Of a stretch of DNA of 64,000 nucleotides, positions 35,706 to 43,605 are shown one piece after another. The position numbers and the translations under genes were made by a program. Under the pieces are notes generated by a model. It did not search any database. It was not told where the DNA came from and saw only the letters and a list, made by a program, of their open reading frames with translations. Position 1 is the stretch's first letter; every line of letters starts with the position of its first letter. Source of the stretch: Gordonia asplenii (GTDB lineage: Bacteria > Actinomycetota > Actinomycetes > Mycobacteriales > Mycobacteriaceae); assembly GCF_012933505.1 (NCBI RefSeq), contig NZ_JABBNB010000017.1:60815-124814 (forward strand). Direction: 5' to 3'.

Positions 35706-38700
35706 GTGAACGCCACGACGATCACCATTGGCTCCATAGCTGCCCTCATCAGCCTCGGCTGCTGGGCATTGTTCCTCAGCGGAGTCTGGAACATGGTCCG
35801 CGCCATCGCGCAGGGTCAGAAGACCGACGGCAGTCGATACTGGCCCGTGCTGCCGCGCATGATGACGATGCTCAAAGAATTCGTCGGGCACACCCGCATG
35901 GTGAAATTCCGCTCGGTCGGCTGGGCGCACTGGCTGGTCATGTTCGGCTTCCTGATCGGCTTCGTCTTCTGGTTCGAGGCGTACGGACAGATCTTCGATC
36001 CGGAGTTCCACTGGCCGATCATCGGCGCCTGGAGCATCTACATCTTCGCCGACGAAGTGCTCGGTTTGGCGACCGTGATCGGCATCGTCGCGCTGATCGT
36101 CATTCGCCAGCTCAACCATCCGCGCGTTCCCGAGCGACTGTCGCGCTTCTCCGGCTCGCGCTTCAACGCCGCCTACTTCGTCGAGGCCGTGGTGCTGGTC
36201 GAGGGTCTCGGCATGATCTTCGTGAAGACCTTCAAGATCTCTAGCGGGCTGGAGAATCCGCCGATCTGGACGTCGTTCTTCACTCACTACTTCGCTCAGC
36301 TCTTCGACGGATCGTCGGAGTACTGGGTCACCGCGGCCGCCGTCGTGAAGCTGATGAGCGGCATGATCTGGCTGGCCGTCGTCGGACGCAACATCGACTG
36401 GGGCGTCGCCTGGCACCGCTTCGCCGCGTTCTTCAACATCTATCTCAAGCGTGAGGCCGACGGCGGCGTCGCGCTGGGTGCGCTCAAGCCCATGGAAAGC
36501 CAGGGCAAAGTCCTGGAGATGGACACCGCCGACCCCGACGTCGACGCCTTCGGTGCAGGCAAGGTCGAAGACTTCTCCTGGAAGGGCTGGCTGGACTTCA
36601 CCACCTGCACCGAATGCGGCCGCTGCCAGAGTCAGTGCCCCGCATGGAACACCGGAAAGCCGCTGTCGCCCAAGCTGCTGATCATGTCGCTGCGCGATCA
36701 CGCTCAGGCCAAGGCGCCGTACCTGATCGCCGGCGGCAGCAAGGACTTGGGCGGCGACGAGATCGGTCTCGTCGACGCCGACGGCAACGTCTTGCAGGAC
36801 AAGCTCGACGCCATTCCCGCTGCCGCTCGCGCCGAAGCCGAGCGCAAACTCGTCGGCGCGAGCGCCGGCTCCGGCATCGTCGACGACGCGCTGGGCGCGG
36901 TCATCGATACCGAGACCCTGTGGAGCTGCACCACGTGCGGCGCCTGCGTCGAGCAGTGCCCGGTCGACATCGAGCACGTCGACCACATCGTCGACATGCG
37001 TCGCTACCAGGTGCTGATCGAGTCCGACTTCCCGTCGGAACTCGCCGGTCTGTTCAAGAACCTGGAGAACAAGGGCAACCCGTGGGGGCAGTCGCCGTCG
37101 GCGCGCACCGCGTGGATCGATGAGATGGACATCGAGATCCCGGTCTACGGCAAGGACGTCGAGTCCTTCGAGGGCTTCGAGTACCTCTTCTGGGTCGGCT
37201 GCGCCGGCGCCTACGAGGACCGCGCGAAGAAGACCACCAAGGCCGTCGCCGAACTGCTCGACGTCGCCGCGGTCAACTTCCTGGTCCTCGGTCAGGGCGA
37301 GACGTGTACCGGCGACTCCGCCCGCCGCGCGGGCAACGAGTTCCTGTTCCAGATGCTCGCGCAACAGAACATCGAACAGTTCGACGAACTCTTCTCCACC
37401 GCTCCGGCGCAGCGCAAGAAGATCGTCGTGACCTGCGCACACTGCTTCAACGCGCTGAGCAATGAGTACCCGCAGGTCGACTCCGAGCGGGGCAAGTTCG
37501 AGGTCGTGCACCACACGCAGTTGCTCAACCGCCTCGTTCGGGAGAAGCGCCTGGTACCGGTCGCACCCGTCGACGGGCAGACGGTCACCTACCACGACCC
37601 GTGCTACCTGGGTCGCCACAACAAGGTCTATGACGCGCCGCGTGAACTGATGGAGGCGTCGGGCTCGACGCTCACCGAGATGCCGCGCCACGGCGAACGG
37701 TCGATGTGCTGTGGCGCCGGCGGCGCCCGCATGTGGATGGAAGAGCAGATCGGTAAGCGCATCAACGTCGACCGCGTGGACGAGGCGCTCGACACCCTGG
37801 GGGCGCAGAGCGGACCGTCGGGTGCGAGCGGCCAGGCCGCCGCGGGCACCAAAATCGCGACCGGCTGCCCGTTCTGCCGCGTGATGCTCACCGACGGTGT
37901 CACCGCGAGGACCAGCGGTACCGAGCTGGAAGACAAGGTCGAGGTGATCGACGTCGCGCAGATGCTGCTCGAAGGCGTACGCCGCGGCCAGACCACCGAA
38001 GTCAAGCGTGGTGGACGGTTCCTCGGACCGGCGTCGGTCGCGGTTGCCGCGGCGCCCGCCGTCGTCGAAGAGGTTGTGGAGAAGGCCGCTCCGGCCGCAG
38101 CGGCTCCGGCGGCGTCGGGCGGCGCACCCAAGCCGAAGGTCGGGCTGGCGATGAAGGGCGGCTTGAAGAAGCCGGGTGGCGCTGCCGCGGCAGCTCCGGC
38201 TCCGGCCGCTGCGCCGGCTGAGAAGAAGCCCGCCGCAAAGGGATTCGGCATGGCAGCCGGCAAGAAGCCCGGCGCTGCAGCCGCGGCGCCGGCAGGCGAG
38301 GCCGCACCGGCCGCCGCGCCAGTCGAAAAGAAGCCCGCCGCAAAGGGATTCGGCATGGCAGCCGGTAAGAAGCCGGGTGCTGCGGCTCCGGCCGCTGCCG
38401 CTGCAGCAGCAGCCGCCACACCCGCTGCCGAGGCTGCGCCGGCCGAAAAGAAGCCCGCCGCAAAGGGATTCGGCATGGCAGCCGGCAAGAAGCCCGGTGT
38501 GGGAACGAAGCCCGCCGCTGCGGCTGCGGCTCCGGCTGCTGCGGCTCCGGCGGAAGCGTCCGCCGCCGCTGCTGCTCCCGCATCGACCACCGAGGCCACT
38601 CCGGCGAAGGCCAAGGGCTTCGGCATGGCCGCCGGCAAGAGGCGCCCCGGCGGACCGGGCGCGCCGGTCGGTGCTGCCGTTGCGGCTCCGGCCGCAGAAG

Positions 38701-39374
38701 TTGCATCGTCCGAGGCTCCCGCGGTCGCCGAACCCGTAGTCGCTGATGCTCCGGCAGCTGAGCCTGTCGCAGTGGCAGACGCGCCTGCCGCCGCCACGAC
38801 GACGGCTACCACCGCCAAGGCCAAGGGCTTCGGCATGGCCGCGGGCAAGAGGCGCCCCGGCGGACCGGGCGCGCCGGTCGGTGCTGCACCGGCTGCTGCC
38901 GCACCTGCGGCAGTCGCTGAGCCGGAACCCGAGGTCGCAGCCCCCGCTGCGGAGACCGCGGCTCCCGTTGCCGAGGCCGAACCTGCGACCCCCGCACCCG
39001 AGACCGCAGCCCCCGCTGTCGAGGCCCCGGCGTCGACCCAGGTCACAACTGAGGCGACAGTCGCCAAGGCCAAGGGCTTCGGCATGGCCGCCGGCAAGAG
39101 GCGCCCCGGCGGACCGGGCGCGCCGGTTGGTGCTGCACCGGCTGCTGCCGCGCCTGCGGCAGTCGCTGAGTCGGAACCCGAGGCCGCAGCCCCCGCTGTG
39201 GAGGCCGAACCTGCGACCCCCGCTGTGGAGGCCGCACCTGCGACCCCCGCTGCGGAGACCGCGGCCCCCGCTGTCGAGGCCCCGGCGTCGACCCAGGTCA
39301 CAACTGAGGCGACAGTCGCCAAGGCCAAGGGCTTCGGCATGGCCGCTGGCAAGAGGCGCCCCGGCGGTCGCTGA
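35706..39374 (+). CDS. Membrane-bound Fe-S heterodisulfide-reductase-like protein (Rv0338c type) with repeat tail
   Basis: A 1222-residue protein. The N-terminus has about five to six membrane helices (about 1-245, NarI/HdrE-like). Two 4Fe-4S motifs follow: CTECGRCQSQCP (Cys301, 304, 307, 311) and CTTCGACVEQCP (Cys408, 411, 414, 418). Two CCG domains follow, with WVGCAGAYED, VTCAHCFNA, DPCYLGRHN and SMCCGAGGARM. This matches the essential mycobacterial protein Rv0338c. From about residue 765 an Ala/Pro-rich tail begins, with seven KGFGMAAGK repeats, which lengthens it by several hundred residues over the mycobacterial protein (about 880). It probably passes electrons between a quinone and a thiol or carboxylate partner. 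Start is a GTG with a distant AAAGG, so modestly supported. The AlaT-like gene downstream is its conserved neighbour in Mycobacterium. Confidence 0.88.
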   Translation: MNATTITIGSIAALISLGCWALFLSGVWNMVRAIAQGQKTDGSRYWPVLPRMMTMLKEFVGHTRMVKFRSVGWAHWLVMFGFLIGFVFWFEAYGQIFDPEFHWPIIGAWSIYIFADEVLGLATVIGIVALIVIRQLNHPRVPERLSRFSGSRFNAAYFVEAVVLVEGLGMIFVKTFKISSGLENPPIWTSFFTHYFAQLFDGSSEYWVTAAAVVKLMSGMIWLAVVGRNIDWGVAWHRFAAFFNIYLKREADGGVALGALKPMESQGKVLEMDTADPDVDAFGAGKVEDFSWKGWLDFTTCTECGRCQSQCPAWNTGKPLSPKLLIMSLRDHAQAKAPYLIAGGSKDLGGDEIGLVDADGNVLQDKLDAIPAAARAEAERKLVGASAGSGIVDDALGAVIDTETLWSCTTCGACVEQCPVDIEHVDHIVDMRRYQVLIESDFPSELAGLFKNLENKGNPWGQSPSARTAWIDEMDIEIPVYGKDVESFEGFEYLFWVGCAGAYEDRAKKTTKAVAELLDVAAVNFLVLGQGETCTGDSARRAGNEFLFQMLAQQNIEQFDELFSTAPAQRKKIVVTCAHCFNALSNEYPQVDSERGKFEVVHHTQLLNRLVREKRLVPVAPVDGQTVTYHDPCYLGRHNKVYDAPRELMEASGSTLTEMPRHGERSMCCGAGGARMWMEEQIGKRINVDRVDEALDTLGAQSGPSGASGQAAAGTKIATGCPFCRVMLTDGVTARTSGTELEDKVEVIDVAQMLLEGVRRGQTTEVKRGGRFLGPASVAVAAAPAVVEEVVEKAAPAAAAPAASGGAPKPKVGLAMKGGLKKPGGAAAAAPAPAAAPAEKKPAAKGFGMAAGKKPGAAAAAPAGEAAPAAAPVEKKPAAKGFGMAAGKKPGAAAPAAAAAAAAATPAAEAAPAEKKPAAKGFGMAAGKKPGVGTKPAAAAAAPAAAAPAEASAAAAAPASTTEATPAKAKGFGMAAGKRRPGGPGAPVGAAVAAPAAEVASSEAPAVAEPVVADAPAAEPVAVADAPAAATTTATTAKAKGFGMAAGKRRPGGPGAPVGAAPAAAAPAAVAEPEPEVAAPAAETAAPVAEAEPATPAPETAAPAVEAPASTQVTTEATVAKAKGFGMAAGKRRPGGPGAPVGAAPAAAAPAAVAESEPEAAAPAVEAEPATPAVEAAPATPAAETAAPAVEAPASTQVTTEATVAKAKGFGMAAGKRRPGGR
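38238..39356. repeat. In-frame coding repeats in the tail of the iron-sulfur protein
   Basis: Seven copies of KGFGMAAGK, in two types: three early ones end KKPG, four later ones end RRPGG, three of them with PGAPVGAA. They are separated by Ala/Pro/Glu/Thr-rich spacers. At the DNA level the later units, about 210-250 bp apart, are nearly identical over 70 bases or more, including synonymous sites, which points to recent duplication. Codon choice follows the rest of the gene. Confidence 0.9.
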
Positions 39375-39386
39375 CACCCGAACACT

Positions 39387-39420
39387 CGAAGCCCCGGACG
39401 TCTCGGCGTCCGGGGCTTCG
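39387..39420 (+). terminator. Terminator of the iron-sulfur reductase gene
   Basis: Perfect 14-bp stem CGAAGCCCCGGACG (39387-39400), loop TCTCGG, CGTCCGGGGCTTCG (39407-39420), 12 bases after the stop and followed by ACTTT. Confidence 0.85.
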
Positions 39421-39480
39421 ACTTTGTCGACGTTCTTGCGCCGACACGCCGTCGAACAATCGCAATAACGTCGAGAAAGT
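39421..39480. repeat. 60-bp palindromic repeat, copy 1
   Basis: Arms ACTTTGTCGACGTTCTTGCG (39421-39440) and CGCAATAACGTCGAGAAAGT (39461-39480) pair at 18 of 20 positions around a 20-base centre. A near-identical copy lies at 40368-40427, with the same orientation and length. The two flank one gene. Confidence 0.85.
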
Positions 39481-39519
39481 CCTCGGTGGAACCGGATCGC
39501 TACGTCGTCGCGTCCAAAG

Positions 39520-40365
39520 GTGATGATCGAACTGTCGAAAAGCCTCGCCGGCGGATACACGCCGTACGAGGTGCGAACCCGATTCGCATCCATCTATCGC
39601 GGTGTTCGCGCACCAGCGGGTCTGGACGTCGAATTGAAACAGCGCGTCGACGCGCTGTTGACGCTTTTCCCCGACGCGGTGGTGGGAGGGTGGACCGCGG
39701 CGCGACTGCATCGGGTGCCCTATGCGGCCGGACATCCACCCGAGATCGTCCTGCCTCGGCGGAGACCTCGCGACAACGTCGTCATGCGTCACGAAGCGTT
39801 ACCCGACAGCGACATCGTCGTCGTCCGCGGTTATCGGTGCACCTCGCCGGAACGGACGGCCGCCGACCTCGCCTGGCACCTGCCGAAAGACCGGGCGATC
39901 GCCGCGGTCGACCAGTGTGTTCGACGCCTGCACGACGGCAGTCAGGTCACGACCGTCGATGCGATTCGACGCTTCGTCGACGAGTCTCGCTACTTTCACC
40001 GCGGCGCGGTGATCCATGATGTCCTCGACGAGGTCGACGGACGAGCCGAATCATTCTGGGAGACATATGCTCGACTTCTCTTGCACCGCAACGGCTTAGA
40101 CCTCTTCGTTCCGCAGATCCACGTACTCGGTGATCGATTTCGAGTAGATCTGGGCGCCGGCGAGTATCGCGTCGCCGTCGAGTACGACGGCGCCCACCAC
40201 CGCGATGGGCCCCAGCACGCACGCGACATCGACCGGTGGAACGCGCTCCAGCAAGACGCTGACTGGGAACTGATCCCGGCGTGCAAGACGACGATCGCCT
40301 ACCACGGTGATCAGCTTCTCCACCGAGTCCGCAACGCATTGCGACGCAGGGGGTGGCCCGGTTAG
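39520..40365 (+). CDS. DUF559/AbiEi-like protein with nuclease-like C-terminus
   Basis: A protein of up to 281 residues. The N-terminal half has a helix-turn-helix-type region and VGGWTAARLHRVPY; the C-terminal part has EYDGAHHRDGPQHARDIDRWNALQ, typical of DUF559, a very-short-patch-repair/endonuclease-like fold. Similar proteins are abundant in mycolic-acid actinobacteria and sometimes annotated as type IV antitoxin AbiEi-like. The start (GTG at 39520 or the ATG after it) has no clear ribosome site and is uncertain. It is enclosed by two 60-bp palindromes and separates genes that are neighbours in Mycobacterium, suggesting recent insertion. Function unknown. Confidence 0.72.
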   Translation: MMIELSKSLAGGYTPYEVRTRFASIYRGVRAPAGLDVELKQRVDALLTLFPDAVVGGWTAARLHRVPYAAGHPPEIVLPRRRPRDNVVMRHEALPDSDIVVVRGYRCTSPERTAADLAWHLPKDRAIAAVDQCVRRLHDGSQVTTVDAIRRFVDESRYFHRGAVIHDVLDEVDGRAESFWETYARLLLHRNGLDLFVPQIHVLGDRFRVDLGAGEYRVAVEYDGAHHRDGPQHARDIDRWNALQQDADWELIPACKTTIAYHGDQLLHRVRNALRRRGWPG

Positions 40366-40367
40366 CA

Positions 40368-40427
40368 ACTTTATCGACGTTGTTGCGCCGACACGCCGTC
40401 GAACAATCGCAACAACGTCGAGAAAGT
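40368..40427. repeat. 60-bp palindromic repeat, copy 2
   Basis: Left arm 40368-40387 and right arm 40408-40427 pair at 19 of 20 positions. It begins two bases after the stop of the preceding gene and ends 21 bases before the GTG of the next. An upstream in-frame extension of the next gene would simply translate this repeat. Confidence 0.85.
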
Positions 40428-40448
40428 TTCGGATGCGACGCTGGACCG

Positions 40449-41093
40449 GTGACCGATCTCCCCGCGGGCGGCATTCCCGTCGACCCCGACGACTGCGACC
40501 GGCGCTGGCAGCCGTGGACTCCCAACGAGATCGCCACCCGCCTCGACGGATGCGCCGCGTCGTGGTGCGTCGTCGGCGGGTGGGCGATCGACATGTTCCT
40601 CGGGGCGTCCACCCGACCGCACGACGACGTCGAAATCGCCGTTCCCCGTGGACAATTCGATGCGCTGGCCGCACACTTCGGCGACGCTCGGTGGGACGTC
40701 GTCGGATCGGGACTTCGTTGGTCGTTCGACGAGGTCGGCGACGACGAGCGCCTGCATCAGACGTGGTTATGCGACCCGACGTCGGGCGCCTATCACCTCG
40801 ACGTTTTCCGCGAGCCACATGACGACGACACCTGGATCTGCCGATTCGACCCGTCGATAACGCTGCCGTACGACGACTTGATCCGATTCACCCGCCACGG
40901 CATCCCCTACGCGACACCAGAAGTGGTGCTGCTGTTCAAGTCTCGTGCGCCCCGCCCGAAGGATCGGCAGGACTTCGCCGCAGTCCTACCCCACCTGTCG
41001 GGCACCCAGCGTCGCAGACTCGGGGACTGGATACGCCGCAATCCAGAGCACCGAACAATAGATTTGCCCGGGCTGTCACAATTGAACTCGTGA
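40449..41093 (+). CDS. Nucleotidyltransferase-fold protein
   Basis: A 214-residue protein with the nucleotidyltransferase core GGWAIDMFLG, TRPHDDVEIAVPR, as in LinB/ANT(2'')-type aminoglycoside or lincosamide nucleotidyltransferases and their many uncharacterised relatives. The C-terminal ATPEVVLLFKSRAPRPKDRQDF is also typical. Start at the GTG at 40449: any earlier start lies in the 60-bp palindrome. The stop overlaps the start of the aminotransferase gene (GTGA). Substrate unknown; drug resistance is not implied by the fold alone. Confidence 0.78.
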   Translation: MTDLPAGGIPVDPDDCDRRWQPWTPNEIATRLDGCAASWCVVGGWAIDMFLGASTRPHDDVEIAVPRGQFDALAAHFGDARWDVVGSGLRWSFDEVGDDERLHQTWLCDPTSGAYHLDVFREPHDDDTWICRFDPSITLPYDDLIRFTRHGIPYATPEVVLLFKSRAPRPKDRQDFAAVLPHLSGTQRRRLGDWIRRNPEHRTIDLPGLSQLNS

Positions 41094-42340
41094 GTAGACC
41101 GCATGTATCGCACCTGAACCAGAACCTCAAGCCGTTGGAGCAGTCCCTCAAGCTGCAGAACGTCTGCTACGAGATCCGCGGACCGGTACATGCACACGCG
41201 GCGCAGTTGGAGGCCGAAGGGCATCGCATCCTGAAGCTGAATATCGGCAACCCGGCCCTGTTCGGCTTCGAGGCGCCCGACGTCATCATGCGCGACATGA
41301 TTCACGCCCTGCCGTACTCGCAGGGGTACAGCGATTCGGCGGGCGTGCTGTCGGCTCGACGCGCCGTCGTGACACGCTACGAAACCATCGACTTCCCCTA
41401 CTTCGACGTCAACGACGTATTGCTCGGCAACGGTGTGTCCGAGCTGATCACCATGACGATGCAGGCGTTGCTCAACGACGGCGACGAAGTGCTGATTCCC
41501 GCGCCCGACTATCCGCTGTGGACGGCCATGACCACGCTGTCGGGCGGAACGCCGGTGTACTACAACTGCGACGAGGCCAACGACTGGAACCCCGACGTCG
41601 CCGATATCGAAGCCAAGATCACTCCGCGCACCAAGGCACTGCTGGTCATCAACCCCAACAATCCGACCGGCGCCGTCTACTCGCGCGAGGTGTTGGAGAA
41701 GATCACCGAGGTGGCGCGCAAGCATTCGCTGCTGCTGCTCGCCGACGAGATCTACGACAAGATCCTCTACGACGATGCCGAGCACATCTCGATCGCCTCG
41801 CTCGCCCCGGACCTGCTGTGTCTGACGTTCAACGGTCTGTCGAAGGCGTATCGCGTCTGCGGGTACCGCGCGGGCTGGCTGGCGATCACCGGGCCGAAGG
41901 ACCACGCGAAGGGTTTCATCGAGGGCCTCAACATACTCGCGTCGACGCGCCTGTGCTCCAACGTTCCGGGCCAGCACGCCATTCAGGTGGCTCTCGGCGG
42001 GTATCAGAGCATCGACGCCCTGGTGCAACCCGGCGGTCGGCTGCTCGAGCAGCGCAATGTCACTTGGGAGAAGCTCAACGAGATCCCCGGCGTCAACTGC
42101 GTGAAGCCGATGGGCGCGCTGTACGCGTTCCCAAGTCTCGACCCCGAGGTCCACGAGATCCATAACGACGAACTCTTCGTGCAGGATCTCCTGCTGAAAG
42201 AGAAGATCCTGATCGTGCAGGGAACCGGCTTCAACATGCCCGACCATCGGCATTTCCGGATCGTGACGCTTCCCTATGCCCGCGATCTGATCGACGCCGT
42301 GGAACGCATCGGCAACTTCCTCGCGTCATATCGTCAGTGA
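41090..42340 (+). CDS. Alanine-type aminotransferase (AlaT/AspC, class I/II)
   Basis: A 416-residue PLP enzyme. The Schiff-base lysine is Lys252 in GLSKAYRVCGYRAGW. NPNNPTGAVY and the aspartate in LLLADEIYDKILYD bind PLP. The opening LKLQNVCYEIRGPVHAHAAQLE is characteristic of the AlaT group, which transaminates alanine with 2-oxoglutarate; Mycobacterium Rv0337c (aspC) is the corresponding gene and is adjacent to Rv0338c. The GTG start overlaps the preceding stop by four bases. A second possible start is not evident. Confidence 0.9.
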   Translation: MSRPHVSHLNQNLKPLEQSLKLQNVCYEIRGPVHAHAAQLEAEGHRILKLNIGNPALFGFEAPDVIMRDMIHALPYSQGYSDSAGVLSARRAVVTRYETIDFPYFDVNDVLLGNGVSELITMTMQALLNDGDEVLIPAPDYPLWTAMTTLSGGTPVYYNCDEANDWNPDVADIEAKITPRTKALLVINPNNPTGAVYSREVLEKITEVARKHSLLLLADEIYDKILYDDAEHISIASLAPDLLCLTFNGLSKAYRVCGYRAGWLAITGPKDHAKGFIEGLNILASTRLCSNVPGQHAIQVALGGYQSIDALVQPGGRLLEQRNVTWEKLNEIPGVNCVKPMGALYAFPSLDPEVHEIHNDELFVQDLLLKEKILIVQGTGFNMPDHRHFRIVTLPYARDLIDAVERIGNFLASYRQ

Positions 42341-42376
42341 CGCGCATCGTCGCACCGACGGGCGACGGTCCAGCTT

Positions 42377-42423
42377 GAGGGCGTGTCTCCCAATCTCAAC
42401 CGGGAATTGGGAGACACGCCCTC
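42377..42423 (+). terminator. Terminator after the aminotransferase gene
   Basis: Perfect 18-bp stem: left arm 42377-42394 (GAGGGCGTGTCTCCCAAT), 11-base loop, right arm 42406-42423. It lies between convergent genes ending at 42340 and 42445 and could serve both. Confidence 0.88.
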
Positions 42424-42444
42424 GTCGTCTGAGTAGTTGCCGAG

Positions 42445-43365
42445 TCAGGACACCGGGCTCGGCTGCCGGTGCATATGATCCTTGACCTGCTTCAAGATGA
42501 GTTCGGCCAGCTCGTGGATCTGGTCCCGGGAGCGCAGCGCACGTGACTGCGCGCACAGGAACACGGTGTTGATCGGCGGCTCGGGCGGATCGACGAGCTT
42601 CACGAGTTCACCGGTTGCCACCTCATTCGCCACCAGGTAGCTCGGCAGCACGCTGATCCCGAATCCGCTGCGGACGGCGGCTTTCACCGACAACAGGTCG
42701 GGTACCAGCAGCGTCGCGTCGAAGATCGGTTCCGCGTTCATCACGGTGTTCCAGTAGCGCCGGATGATCGACAGTTCGCGGTTGTATGCGACGAACGACG
42801 CCTTCGACAAGGTCGACAAGGATGCGTGGCGATCCACGGATCCGGGCCTGCCGACGAGCCAGAATTCCTCGTCGGCCAGCGGCCACGCCCGGATGTCGCG
42901 GCCGCGCGGTCGAATGGTTGAGATCGCCAGATCGAGCTTGTCGGACTCGAGGTCTTCCAGTAACCGGCTCGACTGGCCGAACGCCACCGACAGCTGTGGA
43001 AGGTCGGCGGCGACGGGTCCGAGCGCCGGGATCACGCAGCTGGTCATGAAGTCGAACGGGCCGCCGATCGACACTGACCGCACCGGCTTGCCGGGCACCA
43101 CCTCGCCGGAGATGAAGCGGTCGATGCGATCGAGTTGATCGCCCAGCGTCGCGGCGGTCTCGTGTGCGAATGGAGTCGGTTCCACGCCGTTCGCGGACCG
43201 GATGAACAGCGGGGTGCCGAACCAGCGTTCCAGCGAGCCGATGTGATTGGTAACGGTCGGCTGCGACATCGAGATCTGCCGCGCGGCGTCGCTGAATGAA
43301 CCGGAGCGGTACACCGCAAGGAACGTACGGAGCTGATCGAGCGACGGCTTACGACTGTTGGTCAC
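42445..43365 (-). CDS. LysR-family transcriptional regulator
   Basis: A 306-residue LysR protein: N-terminal HTH (SLDQLRTFLAVYRSGSFSDA, then MSQPTVTNHIGSLERWFG) and a C-terminal substrate-binding fold (VSIGGPFDFMTS, then AAVRSGFGISVLPSYLV). It starts at a GTG without a good ribosome site. It is divergent from the sugar-phosphate transferase gene across a 240-base gap, so it could control the polysaccharide locus, but the target is not shown by the sequence. Confidence 0.85.
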   Translation of the reverse strand: MTNSRKPSLDQLRTFLAVYRSGSFSDAARQISMSQPTVTNHIGSLERWFGTPLFIRSANGVEPTPFAHETAATLGDQLDRIDRFISGEVVPGKPVRSVSIGGPFDFMTSCVIPALGPVAADLPQLSVAFGQSSRLLEDLESDKLDLAISTIRPRGRDIRAWPLADEEFWLVGRPGSVDRHASLSTLSKASFVAYNRELSIIRRYWNTVMNAEPIFDATLLVPDLLSVKAAVRSGFGISVLPSYLVANEVATGELVKLVDPPEPPINTVFLCAQSRALRSRDQIHELAELILKQVKDHMHRQPSPVS

Positions 43366-43605
43366 ATCACAATTCTGCCAGGTGAACTTTGAGGCGCTGT
43401 CACCACATGCGATTTACCAGCATGAATATCTGCTCCTGAGCGAGCTATAAGAATTGTTATTCCTGCCCGTGAAAGGCCTGATCGGCACCCTTGCCTCAAT
43501 CAGGTAACAGCTGTGATCGTAAACAACATCACCGCTGACAAATCCCTTCTCGTCAGTGACCGCCAGTCCACAATCAGAGCCCGTCGGGGGTTAGGAACTA
43601 ACTAG

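Noticed and set aside
37628..39385. A 585-codon Ala/Gly/Ser-rich minus-strand frame that looks like a PE-PGRS-type protein
   Set aside because: It is the reverse of the Ala/Pro-rich KGFGMAAGK tail region, with no start signal. The resemblance is compositional.
35673..39593. A 1306-codon open frame on the minus strand opposite the iron-sulfur protein
   Set aside because: It is antisense to a gene with clear Fe-S and CCG motifs; its Ser/Gly/Arg-rich composition is what the complement of a GC-rich Ala/Pro repeat gene gives. No family is recognisable.
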